Numbered from the stretch's first letter, positions 32,798 through 43,564 are shown. The stretch is DNA of 64,000 nt from Arsenophonus fragariae (GCA_047291315.1 JBDPYZ010000011.1:1-64000), one strand, 5' to 3'. Notes: generated from the letters alone by a model not told the origin. Program-made: numbers and translations.

Positions 32798-33019
32798 TTA
32801 TTTAAGCCTAATCTGTTGGTGAATAATACGCTGCATTTCATCTTTTAAATGAAGTTTTTCTTTTTTTAATTTGATGACTTTTTCGTTATAGCCAGCGCCA
32901 TTAGGGCCTTCTAATTCAGTGATCTGTTTATCCAGTTGATGGTGTTTTTCAAACAGTGATTGGAAGCGTGGATGAAAGCGTTTTAGGTGAGAAAATAACT
33001 CATGATCTGACAGCAACAT
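32798..33019 (-). CDS. ydcH: YdcH family (DUF465) small protein
   Basis: 73 residues, mostly a predicted helical hairpin: LFSHLKRFHPRFQSLFEKHH, LDKQITELEGPNGAGYNEKV and KLKKEKLHLKDEMQRII. This matches E. coli YdcH (about 74 residues), whose role is unknown. GGAGGTTAT directly upstream fixes the ATG at 33019; a longer start at 33049 has no support. Intact. Confidence 0.9.
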   Translation of the reverse strand: MLLSDHELFSHLKRFHPRFQSLFEKHHQLDKQITELEGPNGAGYNEKVIKLKKEKLHLKDEMQRIIHQQIRLK

Positions 33020-33292
33020 ATAACCTCCGGCAAAATTATTGAGGGTCACTTTAAGTATAACAATAATTAAAATTTAATAACCATGATTACAATAATTTAC
33101 ATTGTTAAATATTATATATAATTATTTGCTTTTAATCATATTTATAAATTAATTAGTTGATTTACTCTTTACGATTTTTTACTTTTTGACACTACAGTTA
33201 TACCAAAATATATCTTTGATTTATCTAGGTATAAAATTTATTGTTATCAGTTATAGTTAATATCACTTTTATTTATAAAGTAGGATGTGGAA

Positions 33293-33783
33293 ATGAATAA
33301 ATATGCCTTTCCATTACTGGTAATGATCCTAGCAACATACCCTATGCGATGGCAAATGGTAATTTGACCAAAATAGCATCATACCCAGCCGTCGTGAAAG
33401 ATATGCACCGTTATGTTATTCAGCTAGCTAAAAATAGAAAAGAGAATGAAAGTAATTTTATGGTGGAACTGGTTATTGGTAAATCAATGCTGGTTGATTG
33501 CAATCACCATTGGTTTGGTGGGACTTTTGAGAAAAAAAGAGCTTAAAGGTTCGGATTATGATTATTATGAATTAAAAAAAAGTATCCGGTCCGGCCTCAA
33601 CCTTGATGGCTTGCCCAGATAAAAAGCAAACTGAGAAGTTTATTACTACTCATCTCGGTGATGGTAATATAGTTCGCTATAACAGCAAAATTACCGATTG
33701 GGGTATATCTTCCTAAAGATAGGACAGTTAAATATCGTGTATGGTCAGCATCGGAAAAACTAAATAGTGCGGAGATCAAATAA
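33293..33783 (+). pseudogene. eco: Ecotin (periplasmic serine-protease inhibitor), frameshifted
   Basis: Start MNKYAFPLLVMILATYPYAM with a signal peptide; then MANGNLTKIASYPAVVKDMH, RYVIQLAKNRKENESNFMVE, LVIGKSMLVDCNHHWFGGTF and, in other frames, KGSDYDYYELKKVSGPASTL, MACPDKKQTEKFITTHLGDG and VKYRVWSASEKL. This covers ecotin end to end. The reactive-site loop STLMACPD corresponds to STMMACPD in E. coli. Frameshifts near 33,345, 33,540, 33,590 and 33,690 destroy it. Ecotin blocks trypsin- and elastase-like host proteases. Confidence 0.88.
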
Positions 33784-33843
33784 CGGTTTAGTTAACTAAT
33801 AAGCCCCTTTAATTAAGATGGCTATAATCGTACTTAGTTTATT

Positions 33844-34284
33844 TTAACGAGCGACTAAAACCGTTATTTTTGCATGATTAACAATGCTAGTTGCGGTTGA
33901 TCCTAACTGATAGAATTGGGGCTATGAGAGTCAATAAGAATTAAATCGATGTCAATATTTGACTCATATCTTAAAATTTCCTCTTTTGTCGGTCCAATGC
34001 CAATTTTGTAAGTAATTTTCCCTTTAGGAATGTTTACTTTTTTGATGATCTCTTTTTGTAGTTGGAGTGTGACTCGGCAGCGCTCTTTAGAATTTTGTTG
34101 ACTCTCTGGTAAAGCTGCAATTTCAGTACAAAAAAAATATTTCTAAATTTGGTAACACAGATAGGAAGTGAATTTCTGGTTTGTTGGATTGGTTAAACGA
34201 GGCCAGTGTTTCGACATGCTTAATTACTTTCTGATTCAATTCATCTTCAACAATATTGATAGGAACTAAGATCTTATTATACAT
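33844..34284 (-). pseudogene. uspF: Universal stress protein UspF-like, decayed
   Basis: MYNKILVPINIVEDELNQKV and IKHVETLASFNQSNKPEIHF then LSVLPNLEIFFLY, a stop, ESQQNSKERCR, KVNIPKGKITYKIGIGPTKE, DIDLILIDSHSPNS and LGSTATSIVNHAKITVLVAR. The overall pattern, including the ATP-loop-like GSTATSIV, matches the UspF/UspG branch. At least three frame breaks. The assignment to UspF over UspG is by overall resemblance only. Confidence 0.75.
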
Positions 34285-34698
34285 GATACCCTCGCATCAT
34301 ATTGTTACCTAATTATATTGTAGCAATAGTGAAAAATGATGTTGTAATATTTTTATTTTCTCGTTACTTAGAATAATTAACTTAATATAAAAAAATATTT
34401 AAAATAAGCGTTTTATTTTAAAACAATTAACCTAATTGAAAATAAATATTATTTCTACTTAATTATAGATAGTAGTAGAAAGAAATAAGCGAATAATTAT
34501 CAATTATACTTTATTGAAATATATGATTGTAAAAATGAAAAATCAAGAAAAAAATAATTTTTTATGTCATATTATAGGAAGTTAGATTAATATTTATTTT
34601 TGAATAAAATTAGTATTAATAATAACGACATTGTTTTTAAGGCTTACTATCAATTTTTTCTTTATTTTACTGAAGATAATTAACTTTAGAGTTTGATT
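34285..34698. other. AT-rich spacer
   Basis: Divergent region between the uspF relic and the CDF transporter; no gene seen. The transporter promoter is expected near its right end. Confidence 0.4.
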
Positions 34699-35625
34699 AT
34701 GATACAAACTAAACACCACGAAGAAAAAAACACACTTTTTGGTTCCGATGAGCAACGAATAAAATTTAAAGCTGCCAAAAAGGGCACTATTATTAGTATC
34801 GTTGTGAATTTTTTTCTCTCCTTATGGCAAATTATTATCGGCTTTTTTGCACACTCTCAAGGTTTGATTGCTGATGGCCTTCACTCATTATCAGATTTAT
34901 TTGCAGATTTTGTGGTGTTGATTGCTAATAAACATAGTCATAAGCAACCAGATGCCGATCACCCTTATGGTCATTTCCGCTATGAAAATGGCGCATCTTT
35001 AGTACTGGGAGCGACTTTGTTGGTGGTTGGGTGTGGTATGGTATGGAAAGCTATTAAAAAAATTCTAGATCCAGCTGAAATTCTCGATGTGCATATTATT
35101 GCTCTGGCTGTCGCTCTATTATCGCTTATTGTTAAAGAAGGTTTGTTTCGTTATATGCTTTGTGTGGCAGATAAATTTAATTCAAGTATGTTAGTTGCTA
35201 ATGCATGGCATGCACGTTCAGACGCAGCTTCTTCTTTAGTTGCTGCTATTGGTATCATTTGTAGTTTATGTGGTTTTAAGATCTTTGATTCTATTGCAGC
35301 TTTAATTGTTGGTGTTTTGGTTATTAAAATGGGCTATAAGTTTACTTATCAAGCGTTTAACGATCTGATGGATAAGGGTGCTGATGAACAGACACTAGCG
35401 GCTATCCGTAAACAGCTATTGTCAATGGAAGGGGTGATTGATATTCATGATCTTAAGACCCGTAAATCTGGTGATTATTTGTTGGTGGATGTTGATCTGG
35501 AAGTTAATGGTCTTTTAACGGTAGAACAAGGCCATCAAATTGCTGTTTCAGCACGAAAAAAATTACTTGAAAATCTCGCTATCTTAAATGTAATGATCCA
35601 TATCGATCCCGTTGAAATTCAATAG
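34699..35625 (+). CDS. Cation diffusion facilitator (divalent metal efflux) protein
   Basis: 308 residues with six predicted membrane helices and a cytoplasmic C-terminal domain. Metal-site motifs are ADGLHSLSDLFAD in helix 2 (H62, D66) and ANAWHARSDAASS in helix 5 (HxxxD). E. coli FieF has DxxxD in both places, so this is a different CDF subgroup and I do not call it fieF. The C-terminal part GVIDIHDLKTRKSGDYLLVD matches the ZT_dimer domain. Zn, Co or Mn are plausible substrates. I prefer the ATG at 34699 to the TTG at 34693. It is intact between relics. Confidence 0.88.
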   Translation: MIQTKHHEEKNTLFGSDEQRIKFKAAKKGTIISIVVNFFLSLWQIIIGFFAHSQGLIADGLHSLSDLFADFVVLIANKHSHKQPDADHPYGHFRYENGASLVLGATLLVVGCGMVWKAIKKILDPAEILDVHIIALAVALLSLIVKEGLFRYMLCVADKFNSSMLVANAWHARSDAASSLVAAIGIICSLCGFKIFDSIAALIVGVLVIKMGYKFTYQAFNDLMDKGADEQTLAAIRKQLLSMEGVIDIHDLKTRKSGDYLLVDVDLEVNGLLTVEQGHQIAVSARKKLLENLAILNVMIHIDPVEIQ

Positions 35626-35894
35626 GTCATTTCATTATCGATAATAAATAGTTATCCAATAAATATAATTGTCGCTTGTAGAGTTTATTAGCGTCTACAA
35701 TATTGATGAATATAATAGTCAATTTACATCATTAAAGATTATATTGTTGAATAGTCCCACATATTAATTAGCTAAAATATGATCTTGTATCGATAAATAA
35801 TCGGTTCAGATAGCATAATATTATGCCTATTATTGGTTATTTGCCTTACAAACAGCATCCTAACTTATTTAATTATTAATAAAAAGAGGTTAAT

Positions 35895-36914
35895 GTGGAA
35901 ATATTAGTAACAGGCGGTATTGGCTATATTGGTAGTCATACTTGTGTTCGGATGTTTGAAGCAGGTATGCAGCCTGTTATTTTAGATAATTTATGTAATG
36001 CAAGTAGTGAAGTATTGGCGCGAATAAAAACATTAACCGGTTGTTGCCCAGCTTTCTATCACGGAGATGTTCGTGATGAAAAATTATTAGCCACTATTTT
36101 TTCTAACCATACTATTAAGGCGGTTATCCATTTTGCTGGTTTAAAGGCTGTTGCTGAATCTGTCACTAAGCCTCTTGATTATTATGATAATAATGTTAAT
36201 GGTACGTTGGTATTAGCGCGTAGTATGCATAGTGCTGGTATAAAAAATATTATTTTTAGTTCTTCTGCCACGGTTTATGGTGATCCGGCAACGGTTCCTA
36301 TCACAGAAGAGTTTCCAATTGGCAATACTACTAATCCGTATGGTAGTAGTAAATATATAGTTGAGCGCTGTTTATCGGATCTCCATTATGCGGATAATAG
36401 TTGGTCGGTTACCTTGCTTCGCTATTTTAATCCGGTTGGGGCACATCCGTCCGGCACGATGGGGGAAGATCCACAAGGTATACCTAATAATTTGACACCT
36501 TATATTACTCAGGTAGCCATTGGCAGACAGCAGAAACTGATGATTTTTGGTGACGATTATCCTACCCCAGATGGCACAGGTGTGCGGGATTATATTCATG
36601 TCATGGATCTAGCTGATGGGCATATTGCTGCGCTTAAATCGGTTGGTTTAAAGCCGAGTTTACACATCTACAATTTAGGCACTGGTAAAGGAACGAGTGT
36701 ATTAGAGATGTTGAAAGCATTTGAAGAAGTTTGTGGTAAAAAAATCGCTTATGAAATTATTCCTCGCCGACCAGGAGACATTGCTGAATGTTGGTCAAGC
36801 CCGGTTAAAGTTGAATGTGATTTGGGATGGAAAGCAACTCGCTCGATTCAAGAGATGGCAGCTGATGCATGGCGCTGGCAATGTCAGAATCCACAAGGTT
36901 ATGGTAAAAAATAA
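35895..36914 (+). CDS. galE: UDP-glucose 4-epimerase GalE
   Basis: Interconverts UDP-glucose and UDP-galactose, supplying galactose for surface glycans. It is an extended SDR: NAD-binding GGIGYIG at residues 7-13 (Ile in the third position, where E. coli has Ser), SSSATVYG with the catalytic Ser, and NPYGSSKYIVE with Y149 and K153. The length is 339 against 338 in E. coli. GTG is the start, preceded by AAAAAGAGGTTAAT. No other gal gene is adjacent, so it likely serves lipopolysaccharide synthesis more than galactose catabolism. A terminator follows. Confidence 0.96.
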   Translation: MEILVTGGIGYIGSHTCVRMFEAGMQPVILDNLCNASSEVLARIKTLTGCCPAFYHGDVRDEKLLATIFSNHTIKAVIHFAGLKAVAESVTKPLDYYDNNVNGTLVLARSMHSAGIKNIIFSSSATVYGDPATVPITEEFPIGNTTNPYGSSKYIVERCLSDLHYADNSWSVTLLRYFNPVGAHPSGTMGEDPQGIPNNLTPYITQVAIGRQQKLMIFGDDYPTPDGTGVRDYIHVMDLADGHIAALKSVGLKPSLHIYNLGTGKGTSVLEMLKAFEEVCGKKIAYEIIPRRPGDIAECWSSPVKVECDLGWKATRSIQEMAADAWRWQCQNPQGYGKK

Positions 36915-36952
36915 TAGATATTGTGGTTTAATTTTTAATGGTAAACATCGAT

Positions 36953-36976
36953 GCCCAGGATATTAGCTGGGTTTTT
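36953..36976 (+). terminator. Terminator after galE
   Basis: CCCAG and CTGGG arms with an eight-base loop followed by GTTTTTG, about 40 bases after the galE stop. Confidence 0.65.
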
Positions 36977-37261
36977 GTATGAGTTATTTATCAAAATTGA
37001 TAATTTTTATTTGTATTATAAGTTATAAAGTTATCTCTCTTCTTTTTACTAATAGAGATTGGTTAAATTATAAAGATAGGTGACTATAGTTACTTATCAA
37101 TTTGTTTAATAAAAAATTTTATGAAAATATTTGTTTTATTATTGTTTTCTTACTAGCTGAAAGTGAATGAATAGAATTGATAGGCCACAAAAGAGGTAGT
37201 CTGATAGCTAAGTCATATTTTAGCTTAGACAAAATATATTGAACAGGTTATATATACTTTT

Positions 37262-38567
37262 TTATTGTTGTAAACGTCGTTGGAATGCATTAATTGCATT
37301 ACGTACATTCGGTCGCGGGCCAATATGGTTATTGATAAAACCAGGCCGTTGTGGTGTACTGGTTTCATCAACAAACTTCGCATCTCACGTGGTGTGAAAA
37401 TTTGTCCGGTCTGTTGTTTATACCATGATTGAATGCTAATTGCTTCTGAAGCTACAATTGGGGTAGCGGTAAGGTTCCATCTAAGTTACTTGCATAATTA
37501 TTATTAGGACCACCATTATATAAAGTACCAAAGCCGGTTGTTACGACATCACTACCCCAGGCCTGGACATAGATCATCGTTTTGCTATAAGTAGAAAAGG
37601 AACGACATATTTGATTTTTAGAGTCAGCACCAACACTAATAGCGCCATTATCCCCGCGATCTCGATACTCCACATAATAATAATCATCCAGATTTTTACC
37701 GCCATTAGCTGCCGCATCAATAATACCTATATCGGTAGGGGTTTTAGTGATATTTCAGACCGATTTATAATAATCAGCAGGCACTTGAATTGTATCATCA
37801 TCCGGTTTGGATTGGATAGATAATTCATAAATGAAAATATCACCCCCTCTTAAATGTTGTAATCCTCTTATTATTCCGCTTGAGGCACCATAAGGTTTAA
37901 CAGAAATGCTATAGTGCATCAGTGTCAGCTACCATTCTTTTTACACAAATGCCAGATCTTTTGCATACATAACACCAGCTACAGCGGTACCATGATTAAT
38001 TTCATGCTCTCCGACATCATCGCTGATAACCAGAGGAATAAAATTGTCTCTTTTCAAATTAATATATTCGTAGTTAAACGCTGCCTCGATATAGGCAAAA
38101 TACGGATACCTTTACCTGTCACTCCAATAGACCAAGCATACTCTTCCATATTAATGCTCGTCCATAGTTCTCCTATGCTTAATTTGTATTCTTATAATTT
38201 AGAAAAATCGGGTGCCCTAGTATCATTTAATTGTTCTGATCCTGACAAAATTGATGAGGCTAGTTGTGTGCATTCGAGTTCAGCATATTCGATAAAATCA
38301 TAGGTATTGATCTCTTTTCATAATTATTGTTTTTCGTTGACAGATAGCGACTCAGATCCTTTAATATAAAACATGCCACTAAGGCTAGCAAAATTAATGT
38401 TTTTTATTTGACTTTGAGTTTGTAATATTTCATCAGGTTTCACCGGAATATAAAAAATTGGTTAAATAAGTTATTTTGTAAAACTAATGATTTCAATAAT
38501 AATTTATTATTTTTCTAGATTGGGTAACATCTTTGTTAAATTTAATGATAATTGTATCTTTTTTCAT
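37262..38567 (-). pseudogene. S8 (subtilisin-like) serine protease, copy 2, decayed
   Basis: Starts MKKDTIIIKFNKDVTQSRK after AGGAATTTT. Over several frames: YAWSIGVTGKGIRI, an aspartate-region equivalent IEAAFNYEYINLKRDN, EINHGTAVAGVMYAKDLAF with an intact catalytic His motif, and then MIYVQAWGSDVVTTGFGTLY, NNYASNLDGT and the tail GPRPNVRNAINAFQRRLQ. The catalytic Ser motif seen in copy 1 (SGTSSA) is here altered to LDGTLP-like sequence by a frame change. Many stops and shifts. The shared tail and MIxVQxWGxxVVTTG block show that the two copies are paralogues. Confidence 0.8.
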
Positions 38568-38882
38568 ATAAAATTCCTATTGCGGTAGTAATCTCTATTA
38601 TAAGTGGGTGGTATAATAGAGTATTTAATATACCAAAATTACCAAGTATATTTAAATGTCATTAATATTTTTCAAAAAGATAGTTTTATTAAAATATTTA
38701 TTTTTGTAATAAAATAATAAGTAATTATTTGAAATTAATTAGTTTATTTATGTTTTATTTATAAATGTAAATAAATTATTTTTAGTTATTTTAAATATTT
38801 TTATCATATTAAAATAAAACATGGAATTTAATATGCCGTATTGAATAAAAATTAATAATATAATCATTTATGGAGAGAAAAA

Positions 38883-39975
38883 ATGCCATCTATATATAAA
38901 AAATAAATAGTATGGAATAGAATAAAAGCTAAAATAGCTACCATATTTAAGTTACCTAAAATAAGTCAATGGACGTATCAGAAATTTAGTAGATCTATTC
39001 CGGTTATGGAGAAAAAATAATATTTGATTAAAAATGATCAAATCCTCCATCTTCTTAATAATGAAAATAGTTATCTTATTGGATTTATCAGTGGAACTAG
39101 TGATAAATTGAAGGGATATATTTATCTAGCTAATGGCGAAGTCTACAGTTTAAAGGGATATAAAATATAATATATTTTCCTTGACGGATACTTTAGCTAA
39201 TATTTTTACTATTAATTTTCTTTTTTTGATCATTGTTTATTTAGTAATGTTGCTACTGCTTGAGGAGATAATATTATTTCAATTAGTAATTTTAACGTAT
39301 TAGCGGATGAATATTTTTATGCATTAACTAATATTAATACAAATGTGCTAATAGGTATTACATGCGAAATTATTCAATTTATTCAAACAATGAAGAATAA
39401 GAATAAGTATCTACCTATTTATAAAATTATTTTTTAAGACGAAGGAATGAAAGAATATCAAAGAGAAATAATAAAAAAAAACATTTGGTAATGATGTGCT
39501 TATCATTGGTATTTATGCGTGTTCCGAAGCCAGTATTATAGCTTCAAATCTCGATACGAATAACAATAGTTATGAATTACTGACAGAGCAATTTTTTATT
39601 GAGCGTTATCAGGGTCGGTTATTAATAACCAGCCTCGACAATATGAATGTTATTCCATTATTATGCTATAATTTTTATGATACCTAAGATGTTAGTCTAC
39701 AAGATGATATTCTTCTATTAAGAAATATTAAAAGAAATAATATTAGTTTTAATTTTATCAGTAATATTATTGAATATGAAAAACTTATTGAAGTTATCCA
39801 TAAATTTCATCCAGAGGATATTAATATAGAAATCCATTTATCGTTTGTAGAAGATACAAGAGAGGTCATTATAGTATGGGTTCCTACGGGTATTTTTTCT
39901 CCTCAGAAAATACGATTTTTGGAAAAAGAATTAGGTAATATTCCCGATATTTACGAGTCTAATCAGTCAAATTAA
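38883..39975 (+). pseudogene. Unidentified decayed gene
   Basis: GGAGAGAAAAA precedes an ATG at 38883. The frame has several TAA stops but continues with YLIKNDQILHLLNNENSYLI and GFISGTSDKLKGYIYLANGE, then a hydrophobic segment near 39,200 in another frame, ADEYFYALTNINTNVLIGIT, and from 39,480 IIGIYACSEASIIASNLDTN up to FHPEDINIEIHLSFVEDTRE and a stop at 39,975. It looks like one gene of about 360 codons with a possible central membrane helix. I do not recognise the family; a T3SS basal-body protein of SctD type is a weak possibility. Confidence 0.4.
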
Positions 39976-41589
39976 GGTTATTCGGTGGTAAAATAGGTTG
40001 ACATAATACAATATATACGTTCTGTTAGAAGTAAAATTCTTTATATTGTTGATAATATAGATTAAAAAATTTATTAAATTAACATAGCAATATGTGCACA
40101 AATAAGCATAATATTTTACTAAATATTAATAATATTGTGTAAATTGGCTAACGATTATGATATAAAATCTATCTTAACTGCCTTGTGGAGTCGCTGTTTT
40201 TGTTATTAATATTTAGATATTATTTAATTAATATTTTATAAGTATTACCTAAAGTGTAATTTTAAGCGCGATTTAGGTTAATTTTATTGTAATCATTTTA
40301 AAACTAATGGTGAATGAAAAATTAATCTATGCTAAATTTATTTTTGGTTATTTCTAACGTTATGACTATCTGAGCATAAGTTAATTTCTTTATTGCAATC
40401 AACCTTCACTTTTTTATTAGTGCTAGTATAAGGCTATTAGCCTTCTGTACCACCATTAGATTTTGAAAAAATAGCTGGCAGAGTTGGAAGGCATAGAGTA
40501 GAATAATGCTAAAAGTGTGATCATGATGAAGATTTGAACGGGTGATTTCATGAGCTATTCTCCTAAAATAATTAAATATTTATAATATTTTTATGAAATT
40601 TTATCTAAATAACTTTTTATTATTATCTGAATTTGCTTACTAATGATAAGCTAATGGATAAATAAAAAAATAAGCAAAATAGAAAATCACTCTGTTTAAT
40701 TTATAAATTAGCGATGTTTTAGGTACATTAAATTTTAATCCAATAACGTGAACAGCTTGTGTCACTTTTCTATTTATTGTTTTTATACAATTATTCCTTT
40801 TTTTGCTAGTGAGCAGTGAATATACTTTTTGTTAGGATGAACATTGGCAATGAAAAAACATGCAATCCGAGAGAAAAGAATAATGACTGTTTTATTAAAA
40901 AACGCATAAATTATCTTGACTATGAAGTGATAAAAATCGGTATTAATAACACTCTTATTATTTAATATTTCAATAACATTTGGTTGGTTAAATTTTATAG
41001 CCCGAAAAATAATGGTATTGAGTTAGTCATTATTGATAGCTAGAGGAAATGGCATACAATTTGTTATGACTTATATTGAATAAGTTAAAATGCAAAATAA
41101 GCCTGCTACGTATTGTTGCTTATATAGTTTTGATATTGATTAACGACCTTAATCGTTAAACAAAAAATAGTGTTATAAAAGGCTATATTTATTAATACTA
41201 AGGCGTTTCATACGTGATAATAATGTTGTGCGTTTTATCCTTTTATGGGCAACGATTTCAATGATAATAGCAGCTTTTAAGCATAAGAATCATAATACAA
41301 AATACCTTGTGTTAAATAATTCAAATGTCCAAATGAGTCTAGAATATTCAGATGGCAGCGGAAGAGATTAATGAATTGTGTTCATTCATAACATAGGTAA
41401 CCTAAGAAGATAAAATATTCCCACAGGACTTATCACGTTACGCTTTGCAGATCTCATCGATTGAACTTGCTTGATCCGCATTTAGTTATTTTTTATCAAT
41501 TGTTTTATAATCCATAGTTCTTTCTCTGGATACTATTATTGTATCTAAAAGATTTCGATTTTGTAAGATGGTTTTATATTATATAGGAT
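39976..41589. other. AT-rich region without a clear gene
   Basis: About 1.6 kb with no recognised family apart from one small candidate at 40,456-40,551. Around 41,180-41,371 a plus-strand frame is open (VRFILLWATISMIIAAFKHK, then YLVLNNSNVQMSLEYSDG) but has no start. This is the flank just outside the prophage attachment-like site. Confidence 0.35.
40456..40551 (-). CDS. Possible small secreted peptide or truncated gene
   Basis: 31 codons with a good AGGAG eight bases upstream of the ATG and a signal-like sequence (MKSPVQIFIMITLLALFYSM, then PSNSASYFFKI). The signal peptide and ribosome binding site favour expression, but the gene may be the 5' end of a longer gene ended by a mutation. No family recognised. 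Confidence 0.35.
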   Translation of the reverse strand: MKSPVQIFIMITLLALFYSMPSNSASYFFKI

Positions 41590-41640
41590 ATAAAAAAGCC
41601 CGTAATTCATTGTGACTACCGGCTTTTAGGTCTTTTTTTA
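41590..41640 (+). terminator. Terminator-like hairpin beside the attachment-like site
   Basis: AAAAAAGCC and GGCTTTT arms around a loop of about 20 bases, followed by TTTTTT a few bases later. It lies about 20 bases from the tmRNA-like segment. Confidence 0.45.
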
Positions 41641-41657
41641 ATTATTTTTATAACCAA

Positions 41658-41690
41658 ATTTGGTGGAATTGGCGGGAGTTGGACTAGAAG
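41658..41690 (-). other. Putative prophage attachment site resembling the tmRNA 3' end
   Basis: On the plus strand, TGGTGGAATTGGCGGGAGTT starts at 41661, followed by GGAC. The complement of the enterobacterial ssrA 3' end (acceptor stem and T arm), as I remember it, is TGGTGGAGCTGGCGGGAGTT followed by GAAC, so 21 of 24 positions agree. The rest of tmRNA is absent. Many integrases target the ssrA 3' end, and the integrase relic ends about 100 bases away. I read this as a decayed attachment core. No second copy was found in the window. Confidence 0.6.
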
Positions 41691-41792
41691 ATAAAATTAT
41701 ATATTTCATTTATATTAAAGTATTTTATATAAAATATATATTGTAAGTAAATTTGGCGTGCATTATATAGTCCGGTTGTAGGCATATCATCA

Positions 41793-42965
41793 TCATTTTT
41801 GTTTTGATGATTTTACGTTTTTTGGGGCATTCCCATCATATTCTTTTAGATATGAGCCATCGTGTCTGAATAACATTTCAGGTCCTTTATGTCCCATTTG
41901 CCCTGCTAACTAAAACAAATTTTCACCTTGGCTAATATGTCTGATAGAAAAGTATGTCTTGTTTGGTAAGGATTACAGTATCTAATTCCCGCTTTCTTTA
42001 GAGTTGGCATCCATGCCTTCTTTCTAATGGTGTTCGCTCCAGCTCAAGGTTTTTTTGTTTTCTGATCTTCAAATATTTCTTTTGTTTTAAGAAAAGTGAA
42101 TAGTTTTTGATTTTGTAAAGCTAAAATTGCCTGATCATTTAATTCTGTTTTTCTTGTCCCTGACTTTGTTTTTGTTCCTTTAATTATACCTACAACACTA
42201 GCAGATGAGATATAAGCTAATCTTTGAACAAAATCTATATCATCTCAATATAAAGCGCACAATTCAGAACTACGTAATCCGGTATTTATTGCAAATCTAA
42301 ATAAATTTTCCCATTGCTTGTATTTTGCTGCTGATAATAGAGACTCAACTTCGCTTGATGAGAATGGATCAATAATATATATACTTTCTTTATTTAAATT
42401 GTTGGAGTGATATCTTGCTGCGGTAACTTGACTAACACGATTGATATTGATGAGTCCATCGGTTATTTCCTCATCGATAGTACTACGAAGAAATGACAGT
42501 TGATTTCTAATTGTTTTCAATGTTATATTTTTTCTCTGTATCCAGTTTTTTATTACAGCTGGAGTTAGTGATCTTACTTGTATGTTATGTAATTCTATTA
42601 AAGCATTAATACATTTTTGTACCCATTAATGGTTGATGGTGATAGTTGTCTTTTTTTACAGATCACAATATATTCATTTAAATAATCGATAACTCGCTTC
42701 TCCTTAGTTGATATTCCAAATAAAATTAATTTTTTTGAATGAGAAAAATATTTAACATAGTTAAAATTATTAGGCTTTATATTGTTCTGTATTTCTCCTA
42801 ATAGCCTTTCAGCTTACTTTATATTTTTATTATTTACTTGTAATCCTGAAAGAGATTCTCTACATAAAATACCTTTATATGTAAAAGTTAAAACTATGGT
42901 TTTGCCTTTTTTATGTTGACGAATAGTTATACTTCTTGGCAATTTATTTTATTCTTTCTGACCCA
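41793..42965 (-). pseudogene. Phage tyrosine integrase, decayed
   Basis: N-terminal arm-binding part PRSITIRQHKKGKTIVLTF, then a core-binding part and catalytic pieces: FRFAINTGLRSSELCALY with the first Arg, RYCNPYQTRHTFLS (the His-x-x-Arg box), QMGHKGPEMLFRHDGSYLKE with the nucleophile Tyr, and tail PKNVKSSKQK. It resembles Rac/lambdoid integrases with a DUF3596 arm. There are stops near 42,244, 42,050, 41,910 and within the N-terminal third, plus frame changes. It cannot catalyse excision. Confidence 0.85.
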
Positions 42966-42974
42966 TTTGTTTAC

Positions 42975-43130
42975 TTATTTAATATCAATCCAGCGCTCTT
43001 TTGAACCTTCAACTTTTAAGACTTGAACACTTTCTTGCCAAAATTGCCTTTGCAAGCGTTTATTTATTGCTTCGGTTGATTCGCCAAATAACTCACAATA
43101 TTTTGATATTAGTACGCATTCGTAAAACAT
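42975..43130 (-). CDS. Small excisionase-like protein (Xis)
   Basis: An intact 51-codon gene: MFYECVLISKYCELFGESTE, AINKRLQRQFWQESVQVLKV and EGSKERWIDIK. It matches the family of short lambdoid excisionases with a MerR-like winged helix and a C-terminal KERWIDI motif. AGAGGTGAAT precedes the ATG. It sits 10 bases upstream of the integrase relic, the standard int-xis order. A longer frame on the opposite strand across this interval is a shadow. Confidence 0.8.
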   Translation of the reverse strand: MFYECVLISKYCELFGESTEAINKRLQRQFWQESVQVLKVEGSKERWIDIK

Positions 43131-43347
43131 ATTCACCTCTGTACATTTTCAGATGTAGATTATTCAAAAACTCACAATATTCTCAGGTGCTTGACTGCCA
43201 AGCAGAAACCAATGACGAAGCACGAATGGAGACATTCGTTTTTTATTAGGTTAGGAATATGATTTCGTGGGAAGGGTATTAGGGATTGTGTGCTGCGCCG
43301 TTTGATGCTTTGTTATGGTATTGCCAGGGGGGTCTGCGAGACTTACA

Positions 43348-43564
43348 TTAATTTTCATCCTTTTCTAAAGCTGGATAAAGTTTATATTTAGGCAACTCAA
43401 TCTCGAGGTTCTCTTGATGCTTTCCATGCTAACTAGGCAATATCTGTATGACAATCTCGATAATTCATACCATTATTAATTTTTTCTAATACTGATATAT
43501 TGTACATATTATTAAGTTCAAGCTTCACCCATTTCTCAAACTCTTCTCGTATTTTATTTTTCAT
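43348..43564 (-). pseudogene. Phage hypothetical protein with one nonsense codon
   Basis: MKNKIREEFEKWVKLELNNM, YNISVLEKINNGMNYRDCHT, then a TAG, and LAWKASRENLEIELPKYKLY PALEKDEN split around it. The AWKASRE-x-x-EIELP pattern is common in small lambdoid left-arm proteins of unknown function. A single TAG (probably from CAG or TGG) interrupts it. A short broken frame upstream (43,703 to 43,571; WRDDENNQVTGEKIDDFH) precedes it. Confidence 0.5.

Noticed and set aside
34699..35625. Naming the CDF transporter fieF
   Set aside because: The metal-site motifs are HxxxD, not the DxxxD of FieF, so only the family is assigned.
43001..43249. 82-codon plus-strand reading frame
   Set aside because: It is antisense to the excisionase gene, which has a ribosome binding site, family match and conserved position.
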